DNA of 61,027 nt from CAZMUD01 sp964569715 (GTDB lineage Bacteria > Chloroflexota > Dehalococcoidia > Dehalococcoidales > UBA2162). Positions 1-8,837 of the stretch are shown here, in pieces. A model generated the notes under the pieces. It ran no database searches and was not told the DNA's origin. It was given only the letters and a program-made list of their open reading frames with translations. The DNA lies in assembly GCA_964569715.1 (NCBI GenBank), contig CAZMUD010000002.1, positions 1 through 61,027 on the forward strand, written 5' to 3'. Position 1 is the stretch's first letter. Each line of letters begins with the position of its first letter. The translations under genes and the position numbers were made by a program.

Positions 1-2
1 GA

Positions 3-2327
3 GGCCCGATGTCGAACCACTGGATAGACCTGGGTAACAGTGATTGCATCATGGTTATCGGCGGTAACATGGCTGAGACCTTTCCTATTGCCTTCAAGTG
101 GGCTACTCGGGCTAAGGAGAAGGGAGCCAAGCTTATTCACATTGACCCTCGCTTCACCCGTACCTCAGCCAAGGCTGACCTATATGCCAGTGTGAGACCC
201 GGCACTGATATTGCCTTTATCGGCGGCATCATAAGGTATGTCATTGACGATATGGAAGCTAATCCCAGCAACTACAACATGACCTATGTCAAGGAATACA
301 CTAATGCTTCCTTCCTTGTCCATCCTGACTTCACTGGTCCGGCTGACTCGCTGGACGGGTTATTCTCAGGGTGGGATGGCAGCAAGTATGACAAAAAAAC
401 CTGGGCTTATCAATCGGATGCGACTCAGCCTGATAAGATAAAGAAGGATGCCACGCTCACTGACCCTAGCTGTGTCTTCCAGCTTCTGAAGAAGCACTTT
501 GCCCGCTACACTGATGATAAAGTAGTTGAAATCACCGGCACGGACAAGGCTACCTTCAGGCAGATTTGCCAGACTTACGCTGCAACCGGGCAAATAGGTA
601 AGGCAGGAGCCATTGTCTTCTCTTCCAGCGCCTGTCAGCGGAGCACCGGAACCCAGACGGTTCGAAGCTTTGGCATATTGCAGCTTCTCCTGGGTAACAT
701 GGGGGTAGCTGGTGGTGGGTTGGATGGTATCACAGGGGCGGTAAATGGGCTTGGCTGCACCCTGCAGGGTCTGGTCAATCACTGGGGACCCGGGGCAGGG
801 AGTGTTCGTCCAGCCAGCAGTAGTGAACAGAGTTTTTCTGCCTATGGTAAAAACAAGGCTCAGTTCGCCAGCATACTCAAGGCATGGTATGGTGACACAG
901 ACCATAATACCAGCTTTAACTATCTACCTAAGAGAGATGGCGACTATTCCTGGCAGCCCCTTTTCAAGGCAATAGATGACGGGGCAATAAAGGGGCTTAT
1001 CTGCTGGGGAATGAATCCCGCGGTGAGTGGACCAAGCAGCGCCGCGGCGCGCCAGGCATTGGGAAAGCTGGAATGGATGTTAGTGATTGACCTCTGGGAA
1101 ACAGAAACCGCTGCCTTCTGGAAGCCAGAGGCAGGGGCTAATCCCGCCAATATTGGGGCGGAGGTCTTTCTCCTGCCAGCGGCACACTCACTGGAGAAGG
1201 AGGGGAGTGTCTGCAATACCTGCCGCTGGAATCAGTGGCGCTACCAGGGAGCAGACCCTCCTGGTGAGGCTAGGAGTGACCTGTGGATAATAGACAAGCT
1301 GATGTTAAAGCTTAAAGAGCTTTATACAGGGCAGACGGAAAAGAATGCTGAAGCCATTACCAATCTGACCTGGGATTATGGTAATCCTCCAGACGTTCAC
1401 AAGGTAGCCAAGGAGATGAACGGCTACGACCTGAGCACAGGTAAGCTACTATCAAGCCCAGGCAATCTCAAGGACGATGGCACTACCACTTGCGGCAATT
1501 GGCTGTGGTGTGGGATGTATACTGAAGAGGGCAATATGGCGGCGAGGCGAGGCACTGCTGACCCTTCAGGAATTGGACTCTTTCCTAGTTGGGGATGGGC
1601 CTGGCCGTTGAATCGACGCATAATGTATAATCGTGCCTCAGTTGACCTCGACGGCAAGCCTTGGGACGACGCGCATCCTGTTATCTCATGGGATGGTACC
1701 AGTTGGGCAGGGGATGTTGCCGATGGGGGCGCATCGCCGGTAAGTCAAGGCGGGGGATATCCCTTCATTATGAAGCCTGAGGGGAGAGGGCATCTTTTTG
1801 GTTCCGGCAGACCTGATGGTCCATTCCCCGAGCATTATGAGCCCTGGGAGAGCCCAGTGTCGAATCCAATGTCATCTCAGCAGAATAACCCAGCCATCGA
1901 GGTCTGGGAAACCATTGCCAAAGGTACTGTGGCAGACTACCCCATCGTGGCTACTACACACCGTGTGGTGGAACACATGCATACCGGAGCGATAACTAGG
2001 CGCCTGCCGTGGCTGGTACAGATGATGCCGGAAATGTTTGTCGAAATGAGCCGGGAACTAGCAGCCGAGAACGGGATTGCCAATGGCGACACCGTTATTG
2101 TGGAGTCGGCCCGCGGCAGTATGACAGGAAAAGCTGTGGTCACCGCTCGTCTTAAGCCTTATCAAGTGAATAGCACTAAGGTTCACTACATCAGCTTGCC
2201 ATGGAATTGGGGATATATGGGACTGTCTAAAGGGGATAGTGCCAATCGGCTTACCCCCCGCATAGGAGACCCAAACAGTGGAATTCCTGAATTTAGGGCG
2301 TTCCTGTGTAACGTTCGGAGGGGATAG
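3..2327 (+). CDS. Formate dehydrogenase alpha subunit, 3' part (5' end outside window)
   Basis: This is the C-terminal part of a molybdopterin/tungstopterin formate dehydrogenase catalytic subunit, which oxidises formate to CO2. The reading frame is open to the left edge of the window, and its first residues (GPMSNHW) align with RGAMTNHW of the complete paralogue at 21770-24799. That paralogue carries its selenocysteine 18 codons before this point, so the catalytic Sec/Cys, the N-terminal [4Fe-4S] motif and the signal peptide of this gene lie outside the window. The molybdopterin-binding middle and C-terminal domains are present and closely similar to the paralogue (for example LKKHFARYT and AARRGT). 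The gene converges on hisS. The first in-frame ATG (position 9) is internal, not a start. The family call is secure; the Sec content is unknown. Confidence 0.93.
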   Translation, partial: GPMSNHWIDLGNSDCIMVIGGNMAETFPIAFKWATRAKEKGAKLIHIDPRFTRTSAKADLYASVRPGTDIAFIGGIIRYVIDDMEANPSNYNMTYVKEYTNASFLVHPDFTGPADSLDGLFSGWDGSKYDKKTWAYQSDATQPDKIKKDATLTDPSCVFQLLKKHFARYTDDKVVEITGTDKATFRQICQTYAATGQIGKAGAIVFSSSACQRSTGTQTVRSFGILQLLLGNMGVAGGGLDGITGAVNGLGCTLQGLVNHWGPGAGSVRPASSSEQSFSAYGKNKAQFASILKAWYGDTDHNTSFNYLPKRDGDYSWQPLFKAIDDGAIKGLICWGMNPAVSGPSSAAARQALGKLEWMLVIDLWETETAAFWKPEAGANPANIGAEVFLLPAAHSLEKEGSVCNTCRWNQWRYQGADPPGEARSDLWIIDKLMLKLKELYTGQTEKNAEAITNLTWDYGNPPDVHKVAKEMNGYDLSTGKLLSSPGNLKDDGTTTCGNWLWCGMYTEEGNMAARRGTADPSGIGLFPSWGWAWPLNRRIMYNRASVDLDGKPWDDAHPVISWDGTSWAGDVADGGASPVSQGGGYPFIMKPEGRGHLFGSGRPDGPFPEHYEPWESPVSNPMSSQQNNPAIEVWETIAKGTVADYPIVATTHRVVEHMHTGAITRRLPWLVQMMPEMFVEMSRELAAENGIANGDTVIVESARGSMTGKAVVTARLKPYQVNSTKVHYISLPWNWGYMGLSKGDSANRLTPRIGDPNSGIPEFRAFLCNVRRG

Positions 2328-2384
2328 CGAACCACTGATAGCGCGAGATTTGGTGTCATGGAGGAGAGCTAGTGGTATCAGAAG

Positions 2385-3632
2385 TTACTTCAGTAAATCT
2401 TGTAGCTGGGTAAGGGGGACGGTTTTTTGCTGGGCATTGGTCATATCCCGTAGTATCACGGTGCTCGTCTTTATCTCTTGCTCACCGATAATCACCGCAT
2501 AATGGACACCAAGAGTATTTGCCTGCCTCAGTTGAGCTTTCAGGCTCTTGCTGCCGATAGCCTCTATTACTCCAATACCAGCCTGCCTCAGCCTGGATAC
2601 CAGCTTTATTGCCTCGTCCTTGGCTGCATTGCCCACATGGGCGATAAAAACCTGTGGTCTGGGTAGAGGCGGGATGGATGCCTTTTGTTTCTTTAAATTA
2701 AATATTATCCGCTCTATACCAGCAGCAAAGCCAATAGCTGGGGTAGGCTTGCCGCCCAGTCCCTCAATCAGGTCATCATATCGTCCCCCGCCACCGAGGG
2801 TGCTTTGGGCTCCTTCTGCCTCAGGCTGAATCTCAAATACTGTTCTGGTGTAGTAGTCCAGACCACGAACCAGGCGGTGGTTTACTTCAAAGGGAAGTTC
2901 AAGTAAGCCCAAGTATCTCTTCAACTGGCTAAAGTGCTCATCACATTGTCGGCAAAGGTAGTCAATACTTTTAGGAGCCGAGTCAGCTATTGGCTGGCAT
3001 GAGGACTTTTTACAATCGAGCAGGCGAAGGGGGTTTCTCGTTAGCCTGGTTTTGCAGTCTGAACACAGCTCATCAGCGTAGTTAGCATAGTAATCCTTCA
3101 GGGCAGTGAGATATCCTGGTCGACACGCTTTACAGCCGATGCTATTTAGGCTCAGTGACAGGTGGTGAAGGTTTAGAGACTGGAAGAATTGCCATGCCAT
3201 ATCAATAACTTCAGCATCAAGGGCAGGGTCGTCATCGCCAATAGCCTCATAGCCAAACTGGTGGTGTTGTCGGTGTCTGCCTGCCTGAGGTCTTTCGTAT
3301 CTGAAAATAGAAGCAAAATAATAGAGCTTTGCTGGTTGTGGCAAATTATGCAGGCCATGTTCCACATAGGCTCGGCATATTGACGCGGTGCCCTCTGGTA
3401 TCAGGGTTAGTTTGTTTCCTCCTCTGTCCTCAAAGGTGTACATTTCCTTTGCTACAATATCGGTTCCTTCTCCCACACTGCGACTGAACAGCCCGGCATC
3501 CTCGAAGGCTGGGACATCAATGCGCTCGTAGCCATAGAGTTGACAGACATTAACCGCCTTTTGCTCTACATAACGCCAGTATGCTTGTTCCTGGGGTAGA
3601 ATGTCTGATGTTCCGCGTGGTGCCTGGTACAA
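2385..3632 (-). CDS. hisS: Histidyl-tRNA synthetase
   Basis: A class II aminoacyl-tRNA synthetase of 415 residues that charges tRNA-His in the cytoplasm. Visible signatures are the N-terminal RGTSDILP motif, class II motif 2 (FRYERPQAGRHRQHHQFG), the HisRS-specific LVRGLDYYTRT block and motif 3 near the C-terminus (AIGFAAGIERI). A C-terminal anticodon-binding domain follows, with HVG and IIGEQE segments. The length fits the bacterial family (about 410-430 residues). The start is a TTG at 3632, preceded by a purine-rich AGGGGGAAA; no ATG lies in a suitable position. The gene stands alone, convergent with the formate dehydrogenase fragment. Confidence 0.96.
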   Translation of the reverse strand: MYQAPRGTSDILPQEQAYWRYVEQKAVNVCQLYGYERIDVPAFEDAGLFSRSVGEGTDIVAKEMYTFEDRGGNKLTLIPEGTASICRAYVEHGLHNLPQPAKLYYFASIFRYERPQAGRHRQHHQFGYEAIGDDDPALDAEVIDMAWQFFQSLNLHHLSLSLNSIGCKACRPGYLTALKDYYANYADELCSDCKTRLTRNPLRLLDCKKSSCQPIADSAPKSIDYLCRQCDEHFSQLKRYLGLLELPFEVNHRLVRGLDYYTRTVFEIQPEAEGAQSTLGGGGRYDDLIEGLGGKPTPAIGFAAGIERIIFNLKKQKASIPPLPRPQVFIAHVGNAAKDEAIKLVSRLRQAGIGVIEAIGSKSLKAQLRQANTLGVHYAVIIGEQEIKTSTVILRDMTNAQQKTVPLTQLQDLLK

Positions 3633-3677
3633 CCTGATTTCCCCCTGCCTTTATTTTTCTGGGTGCATTTTAGAGCT

Positions 3678-3707
3678 AGAATACATTATTAACGCTGGAC
3701 TTGTAAA
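3678..3707 (-). promoter_or_regulatory. Probable sigma-70 promoter of hisS
   Basis: On the minus strand TTTACA (3707-3702) and TATTCT (3683-3678) are separated by 18 bases. They lie about 45 bases upstream of the hisS TTG start. The match is moderate; no activator site is evident. Confidence 0.45.
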
Positions 3708-3841
3708 GGCGAAGCGATGTATATCTTCAAATCAGTGGGGAATTTAAGAAAGAGAGCTTACAGAGTGCCGAGATAGCAGTAACCAGCCTACCACACAAGT
3801 TGCGGGACAAGTTAAGATTTGCTAAACTGGGCTAGATACAT

Positions 3842-3917
3842 GGGCCGTTAGCTCAGTTGGCAGAGCACCTGACTTTTAATCAGGGTGTCACAGGTTCGAG
3901 ACCTGTACGGCCTACCA
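3842..3917 (+). tRNA. tRNA-Lys (TTT)
   Basis: A complete 76-base cloverleaf including an encoded CCA. The acceptor stem GGGCCGT pairs with ACGGCCT (one G-U at position 1-72). The anticodon loop is CTTTTAA with anticodon TTT, the anticodon stem is CCTGA/TCAGG, and the T-loop is GTTCGAGAC. Confidence 0.97.
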
Positions 3918-3955
3918 AAGCTAGTAGACCTTCCCTGCTAGGGAGTTTTGAAAAG

Positions 3956-3998
3956 AATCAGGGTGTCAAGATACCAGGTCAACCGACACCCTGATTTT
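3956..3998 (+). terminator. Hairpin terminator downstream of tRNA-Lys
   Basis: A 12-base arm, AATCAGGGTGTC (3956-3967), pairs perfectly with 3985-3996, with a 17-base loop and TTTTATTATT after the stem. It acts as a rho-independent terminator for the tRNA transcript. The left arm repeats 13 bases of the tRNA anticodon region (see findings). Confidence 0.6.
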
Positions 3999-4300
3999 AT
4001 TATTTCGCAAATAAAATATCAAGCTACATCTGAAATATTGATTGCGGGGTGTGTATGTTTGTGACTCTGCGTATAACACTACTTATACGCGAATATTCAA
4101 GCAAGGCTATCACAGTAACAAAAGCCCCTTTTGTTTCACAATGAAGCTGTAAAAACAGGAAGCCAGAATGTGTGATTACCGGATTGGGCTTTCAAGGTGT
4201 TAAAATATCAGGTAGACCTGAAAAAGCGGCTAGATTTTGATTGCAGTGCGTCAGGTCTGGAACCAGTTCAATTTTAAGCATATTGTATTCTTCCCTTTGT
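3999..4300. other. Intergenic stretch without recognisable gene
   Basis: No coding sequence with a start, ribosome binding site and codon structure is visible on either strand. The only structure noticed is a short palindrome, TCAGGT-AG-ACCTGA, at 4208-4221, which could be an operator but has no partner elsewhere that I found. Confidence 0.4.
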
Positions 4301-4627
4301 CTAGGATATACAAAACAATGCGAGGTTCCAGCCCACGACTGCCGCCATTACTATATTTAACCACTGTAGCATCTGTAGTTTCTGTATATGAGACAATAGA
4401 ACTATAGCCATAAAGGTAAGAGCTATCTTATAGCCCACCAACCCAGCGATGTTCTCTCCAATCAAAGCCGCAACCGGATTGCCCTCAACGAACCCCCCAT
4501 CCATAGCCTGCATAGTTACTATGGTCACCATCAAATCAGCTAGATTAAGGCTTATCCATAGGGCAATACGAGTTGCCTCTCTCCTCCAGTTTGCCTTCTG
4601 TGGATACCCGCCTTCAAAAAATCCCAT
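4301..4627 (-). CDS. Small integral membrane protein, DUF5658-like
   Basis: A 108-residue protein with about three hydrophobic segments (roughly residues 23-42, 55-77 and 84-105). The arrangement of an acidic residue in the first helix (NLADLMVT) and an EGNP motif before the second resembles the DUF5658 membrane family, whose function is unknown. The N-terminus is short and positively charged, so the protein probably inserts directly. It lies between tRNA-Lys and the divergently transcribed response regulator, with no clear operon partner. No function can be assigned. Confidence 0.65.
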   Translation of the reverse strand: MGFFEGGYPQKANWRREATRIALWISLNLADLMVTIVTMQAMDGGFVEGNPVAALIGENIAGLVGYKIALTFMAIVLLSHIQKLQMLQWLNIVMAAVVGWNLALFCIS

Positions 4628-4762
4628 CTATTAACTCTTCGTCCTTATCCGACTCTCCCAACTTCTCTACGCTCAAGTTTTACCTCAATACTTCCATTTT
4701 AGACTGCTGACATTTATTACTCATAAAGCTACCGTTAAAATCTCGTTAAAAATCACACAGTT

Positions 4763-4828
4763 TTGTGATTTCTTTTTGAGCTTCTGAGGTCTTTTTGTGA
4801 TGTGAATGTGAGTTGGCTCCCGTAACCT
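4763..4828 (+). promoter_or_regulatory. Four-box operator and -10 element, site A
   Basis: Hexamers TTGTGA (4763), TTTTGA (4774), TTGTGA (4795) and ATGTGA (4806) lie at offsets 0, 11, 32 and 43. GTTGGCTCC follows, and a -10 hexamer TAACCT begins at 4823, exactly 17 bases after the last box starts. The 11-base spacing is typical of OmpR/PhoB-family binding sites. The same geometry occurs at three other promoters in this window. It should drive the response regulator that follows, with a transcription start near 4835. Confidence 0.75.
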
Positions 4829-4862
4829 GAAAGCAGATAAGGTGAAAGGACGGCTGCTACAA

Positions 4863-5558
4863 ATGGAGGACAGACCACGCATCATGGTGGTAGATGACGA
4901 CCGAGAGATGCTGCGGCTGCTTAAGCGTGTTTTTGAACTGGAAGGGTACGATGTTACCATAGCTGCCGACGGCAGTTCAGCACTAGCCCTGCTGGGAGAG
5001 TGTAAGCAAGACTTAGTTATCCTGGACATTGTGATGCCTGGTCCCGATGGTTATCAAGTTCTTGAGGCTATACGGCAAGGCTCTGATATTCCTGTAATCA
5101 TGCTCACCGCAAGGTGCGACGTGACCTCATTACACAAGGCTCTGGCGCTCGGTGCGGACGACTACGTGAAAAAGCCGTTCCGCCCGCTGGAACTTATGGC
5201 TCGCGTTCAGGCGAAGTTGAGGCGTGCCAAACACTGGGGCGAGCGTCTCGAACCTACATTCTATTCCCATGACCTCGTAATTGACTTTGTGAGACACAGG
5301 GTCACCTTAGGCAACAAAGAAGTGAAACTGACCGCTACCGAGTACAGGCTGCTATCCTATCTAGTACACAACGCTGGACAGGTCGTTACCCCTGACCAGA
5401 TTCTGAAGACGGTCTGGGGTGAGAAGCACAGCGGTGACAACCACCTTCTTCAGGTGAATATAGCTCGCCTCAGGCAGAAGCTAGGGGATGACGCCGGGAA
5501 CCCCAGTCACATCTTGACCAGACACGGCCAAGGATACATGGTTGTGAAGCAAACATGA
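4863..5558 (+). CDS. OmpR-family response regulator
   Basis: A 231-residue two-component regulator. The N-terminal receiver shows the acidic VVDDD cluster, the phosphoacceptor aspartate in VILDIVMPGPDG, and the conserved Lys in DDYVKKPF. The C-terminal winged-helix DNA-binding domain has TATEYRLL and the typical LLQVNIARLRQKL recognition region. ATG 4863 is preferred over GTG 4842 because the predicted transcription start lies near 4835, and because a decayed homologue (43569-43613) keeps this ATG but has CTG at the GTG position. No histidine kinase is adjacent. It is a good candidate for the protein that binds the four-box sites, including its own promoter; that is an inference. Confidence 0.93.
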   Translation: MEDRPRIMVVDDDREMLRLLKRVFELEGYDVTIAADGSSALALLGECKQDLVILDIVMPGPDGYQVLEAIRQGSDIPVIMLTARCDVTSLHKALALGADDYVKKPFRPLELMARVQAKLRRAKHWGERLEPTFYSHDLVIDFVRHRVTLGNKEVKLTATEYRLLSYLVHNAGQVVTPDQILKTVWGEKHSGDNHLLQVNIARLRQKLGDDAGNPSHILTRHGQGYMVVKQT

Positions 5559-5602
5559 ACATATAGAGAACGTCCTTAAAGCAACACGATACTCATTAAA
5601 GG

Positions 5603-5637
5603 AGCCTTCCTAAAACCCGAAGGTTCTTCTTTTATTT
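5603..5637 (+). terminator. Probable rho-independent terminator
   Basis: AGCCTTC (5603-5609) pairs with GAAGGTT (5619-5625), including one G-U pair, and is followed by a T-rich run (TTCTTCTTTTATTTT). It lies 45 bases after the response regulator stop. Confidence 0.5.
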
Positions 5638-5670
5638 TGCTCCCCCAGGGCATCTGAAGGTACTTTACAT

Positions 5671-5736
5671 CCGTGACCTTTTTGTGAGGTTTAACAGGTG
5701 TCTTGTGATACGGTTGTGATTCGGCTCCTCTATGAT
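5671..5736 (+). promoter_or_regulatory. Four-box operator and -10 element, site B
   Basis: CCGTGA (5671), TTGTGA (5682), TTGTGA (5703) and TTGTGA (5714) repeat the 0/11/32/43 geometry of site A. TTCGGCTCC follows, and a -10 hexamer TATGAT begins at 5731, 17 bases after the last box. It lies upstream of the excisionase-like gene and so could control entry into the pilus gene block. Confidence 0.78.
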
Positions 5737-5822
5737 TCAAACAGGATAATCATTGATATCATTGAATATGTGATAACTGCCAACATTCAGTCAACTACTA
5801 ATTAATAAGGTATCGAAGGAGA

Positions 5823-6074
5823 GTGAACTTGGGAAGCAGGTTTGAGGAGTTGTATCCAGAATTTATGACTACTGGTTTTGTTGCCGAGCACTGCGGGGTC
5901 ACTAATGCAACAGTATTGCGGTGGATTGAAAAAGGGCGTCTGCCAGCGTTTAGGCTCCCAGACCGGCATTATCGGATACACAGGGAGGATTTCGTCGGAT
6001 TCCTAACAGAGTATAGTATACCAGTACATCGCGGAGCATCTGGTAACAAAAGGAGTGGTGGACATACACAATAA
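5823..6074 (+). CDS. Excisionase/MerR-type helix-turn-helix DNA-binding protein
   Basis: An 83-residue protein that is almost entirely one DNA-binding domain. It has a helix-turn-helix (FVAEHCGVTNATVLRWIEKG) followed by a wing (LPAFRLPDRHYRIHREDF), the pattern of the excisionase family (HTH_17). Such proteins in Chloroflexota often act as transcription factors rather than phage excisionases; nothing phage-related lies nearby. The GTG at 5823 overlaps the end of an AAGGAGAGTG sequence, so a TTG at 5829 with better spacing is a possible alternative. It stands between site B and the prepilin gene, which suggests control of the pilus block. Confidence 0.82.
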   Translation: MNLGSRFEELYPEFMTTGFVAEHCGVTNATVLRWIEKGRLPAFRLPDRHYRIHREDFVGFLTEYSIPVHRGASGNKRSGGHTQ

Positions 6075-6211
6075 CGTGGGGAAAACAAGGGTTGGGAAAT
6101 GTAGGATAACGATATGGGTAAACATATCTGGATAGCTAAGTCAGAAAATATTTTAGGGGGTGAGTTATGAAAATAGTAAATGCAAGGAATAGAAAAAAAG
6201 GAGGTAGAACC

Positions 6212-6562
6212 ATGAACCGCTTTCTGAAAAGGTTTCAGCAGGACAATAAAGGCTTCACCTTGGTAGAACTACTTGTTGTCATCGGCGTTATGGCAATACT
6301 GGCATCTGTCGTTCTACTCAATGTCACCGGGGTCATTGGCGAGGGTGAAACAGAGGCAGCAGCGACCGAACTGGTAACCATCCAGACAGCCATGGATGTG
6401 ATGATGGCGAAGAATGACCTAAGTTCAGTGGCAGCTACTTCTTCAACCAATGATATGTCGACCTTTCCTACTGGAAACCCGTTATATCCAAACTATCTGC
6501 GGACGGAACTGACCTCGGCGAACTACTCCTGTAGCACTACTGGATTGGTTACACCAGACTAG
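6212..6562 (+). CDS. Type IV prepilin-like major pilin candidate
   Basis: A 116-residue protein with a classical class III signal: a short basic leader, then prepilin peptidase cleavage in KG/FTLVELLVVIGVM, with the conserved Glu at mature position 5 and a hydrophobic helix. The remainder (about 75 residues) is a small globular domain rich in Thr, Ser and Asn with one Cys. ATG 6212 was chosen because AGGAGG sits at 6199-6204; an upstream ATG at 6167 also has a ribosome binding site and would give a long 29-residue leader. It precedes the pilus assembly genes and is the likely main subunit. The short C-terminal domain resembles pseudopilins as much as true pilins. Confidence 0.85.
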   Translation: MNRFLKRFQQDNKGFTLVELLVVIGVMAILASVVLLNVTGVIGEGETEAAATELVTIQTAMDVMMAKNDLSSVAATSSTNDMSTFPTGNPLYPNYLRTELTSANYSCSTTGLVTPD

Positions 6563-6640
6563 CTACCGGCGGCTAGTAGTGTCCCAGCTAAATGTAAAAG
6601 GTTGATGACAAGTCTATAGCTCACACCGGGAGTGGTTCTC

Positions 6641-7015
6641 ATGGATAAGAAGATTTTAGTTATTGAAGACGACCCGGCTAGTTTGAGGCTCATGGTGTAC
6701 ACCCTCCAGCATGAGGGCTATCAAGTGATTACCGCAGCCAATGGACTGGAAGGACTGAGAAAAGCTTTGAAGGAGAAACCTGACCTTCTCATCCTAGATG
6801 TCATGCTGCCGGGTATAGATGGCTTTGAGGTTTGCCACCGTCTGCGTGCTGAATCTCAAACTGCCCATCTGCCTATTTTGATGCTCTCAGGCAAAGCGCA
6901 GGAAATAGATAAAGACACCGGGCTCAAGGTAGGAGCTGATGACTACGTCACCAAGCCGGTAAGTCCTTCAGAGACAGCAAGTCGGGTGAGGGCATTGCTG
7001 GCACAGCAAAAGTGA
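6641..7015 (+). CDS. Single-domain response regulator (CheY/PilG-like receiver)
   Basis: A 124-residue receiver without an output domain. Acidic residues in VIEDD, the phosphoacceptor Asp in LILDVMLPGIDGFEV and Lys in DDYVTKPV are all present. ATG 6641 has GGGAG eight bases upstream; GTG 6632 is the alternative. It lies between the prepilin and pilB, so it probably signals to the pilus machine in the way PilG/PilH-type receivers do. The partner kinase is not in this block. Confidence 0.9.
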   Translation: MDKKILVIEDDPASLRLMVYTLQHEGYQVITAANGLEGLRKALKEKPDLLILDVMLPGIDGFEVCHRLRAESQTAHLPILMLSGKAQEIDKDTGLKVGADDYVTKPVSPSETASRVRALLAQQK

Positions 7016-7097
7016 CCAGAACCCAAAAAGAGACAGGGGAACATGATTATTACTCAGCATAAACAATAAGGATTCCTCTTAAGCTCAGGAGAAAGGG

Positions 7098-8804
7098 TTG
7101 GACATAAACGAATCGGTAAGAGTTACTGACAAGGTACAACGCAAAAAACTGGGCGAAATGCTGGTCGAGGAGGACCTCATTACTGCTGAGCAATTAGAGA
7201 ATGCTCTGGAGTTGCAGCGGAGGCAGGGGGGGGAACTCAGTGAGGTCTTGGTAAACCAGGGGCTGGTCAAAGCTGAAGACTTGGCAGCAGTGCTCAGTGT
7301 CCAGCTGAATGTGCCTCTAATCGACTTCAAGAGGCACATGGTTCAACCCAACGCCCTGCGGTTAATCCCTCAAGATATGGCCAGGAAACACACCCTTATT
7401 CCTCTTGATGTGGTCGGTGATGTCCTAGTGGTGGTTATGGCTGACCCGGAGGATATCCGCACTATAGAGGACATCAAGGCTCAGGCTAAGATGAGGGTTG
7501 AGGTAGCCCTTGGTATTCCTGCTGATATTGAGCAAGCCATTGACCTTAACTACAGGTCTAGCGTTGAAATAGAGAAACAAGTAAGCCAGTTTGCACCTAC
7601 CGTCGAGGAAGAGGCTGAGGTTACCCCAGAGCTTATTGCCAGGACACCTATTGCTCAGAGTCTGGACTTAATCATGGCACAGGCAGTACGGGATAGAGCC
7701 TCGGATGTCCACCTTGAACCACAGGTGAATAGGCTACGGATACGCTACCGCATTGATGGTGTTCTGCATGATATGTTTTCCTTGCCACTGAGTGCTCACA
7801 TGCAACTGGTGTCCAGGGTTAAAATTCTGGCTGAGATGAACATTGCCGAGCAAAGACGCCCTCAGGATGGTCAATTCTCAATCAAGGTAGGTGATAGAGA
7901 TATTGACATTCGTGCTGCCACTATGGAAATGGCTTACGGGGAGAGACTAACATTGCGGATTCTGGATAAGTCTCTCTCTCTTTTCACCTTGCCTGAGCTG
8001 GGTCTCTTACCTGATGCTCTCGAGAAGTATCGGGCGATGCTGAACAGTCCCTTCGGTCTGGTACTGGTGGGCGGCCCTACTGGCTCAGGCAAAACGACCA
8101 CCCTTTATGCATCGATTAACCAGCTCGACCGAAACGAGCGTAATATCCTGACAATTGAGGACCCTATTGAGTACCGTTTTATGGACATCAATCAAACCCA
8201 GGTTAACTCTAAGGCTGGGATAACCTTTGCCAGTGGGCTGAGGTCTATCATGCGGCATGACCCTGATGTTATTCTGGTAGGCGAGATACGGGATAAAGAT
8301 ACGGCAACGACAGCAGTTCAAGCCGCTCTCACTGGACACCTGGTACTCTCTTCAATTCATGCCAATGATGCCGTTGGTGTGCTTTTCCGGTTAATGGACC
8401 TGGGTGTTGAGCCGTATCTTATCTCCTCGACGCTGGTTGGTATTGTTGCCCAGCGGATGGTTCGCCGTGTCTGTACTCACTGCCGTGCTCCCTCCCAACC
8501 CTCGGTGGAAGAGCAAGTAGCCTACGATGAGGAAATGAAGGAACAGCCAACTACCTTTTATAGCGCGGTAGGGTGTAACCTCTGCGCCAGCACTGGCTAC
8601 CGGGGACGGACAGGACTTTTTGAAATCCTAGTTATGAGTGAGAAAATCAGAAGGATGTCACTTAGCAATGACAGTGCCAGTGATATTAGAGCAGAGGCAC
8701 TCAGGGAAGGAATGGTAACCATGAAGCAAGATGGGATGCTGAAGGTAAAAGAGGGCACTACCTTGATAAGTGAGGTGCTACGCAGCGTTTTTTCCCTTGG
8801 CTGA
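7098..8804 (+). CDS. pilB: Type IV pilus assembly ATPase PilB/GspE
   Basis: The 568-residue cytoplasmic ATPase that powers pilus extension. An N-terminal MshEN/GspE_N domain occupies about residues 15-150. The catalytic domain has Walker A GPTGSGKTT (about 326-334), an Asp box with EDPIEY (354-359) and Walker B VILVGEIRD (391-399). Two CxxC pairs (C459/C462 and C493/C496) form the zinc site typical of the extension ATPase rather than PilT. Translation starts at TTG 7098 after AGGAGAAAGG. It heads a tightly packed operon with pilC and the minor prepilins. No retraction ATPase gene is in the window. Confidence 0.95.
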   Translation: MDINESVRVTDKVQRKKLGEMLVEEDLITAEQLENALELQRRQGGELSEVLVNQGLVKAEDLAAVLSVQLNVPLIDFKRHMVQPNALRLIPQDMARKHTLIPLDVVGDVLVVVMADPEDIRTIEDIKAQAKMRVEVALGIPADIEQAIDLNYRSSVEIEKQVSQFAPTVEEEAEVTPELIARTPIAQSLDLIMAQAVRDRASDVHLEPQVNRLRIRYRIDGVLHDMFSLPLSAHMQLVSRVKILAEMNIAEQRRPQDGQFSIKVGDRDIDIRAATMEMAYGERLTLRILDKSLSLFTLPELGLLPDALEKYRAMLNSPFGLVLVGGPTGSGKTTTLYASINQLDRNERNILTIEDPIEYRFMDINQTQVNSKAGITFASGLRSIMRHDPDVILVGEIRDKDTATTAVQAALTGHLVLSSIHANDAVGVLFRLMDLGVEPYLISSTLVGIVAQRMVRRVCTHCRAPSQPSVEEQVAYDEEMKEQPTTFYSAVGCNLCASTGYRGRTGLFEILVMSEKIRRMSLSNDSASDIRAEALREGMVTMKQDGMLKVKEGTTLISEVLRSVFSLG

Positions 8805-8837
8805 CGATGCATAGTCAAACTCATGCTAGAGGGAATC

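Noticed and set aside
366..905. Long open frame on the minus strand inside the first formate dehydrogenase gene
   Set aside because: It lies wholly antisense to a gene with clear homology and has no ribosome binding site or recognisable domain. Many similar frames inside the other genes were left out for the same reason.
5823..6074. Excisionase-like gene as part of a prophage
   Set aside because: No integrase, phage structural gene or attachment repeat lies near it, and it sits next to pilus genes behind a four-box promoter.
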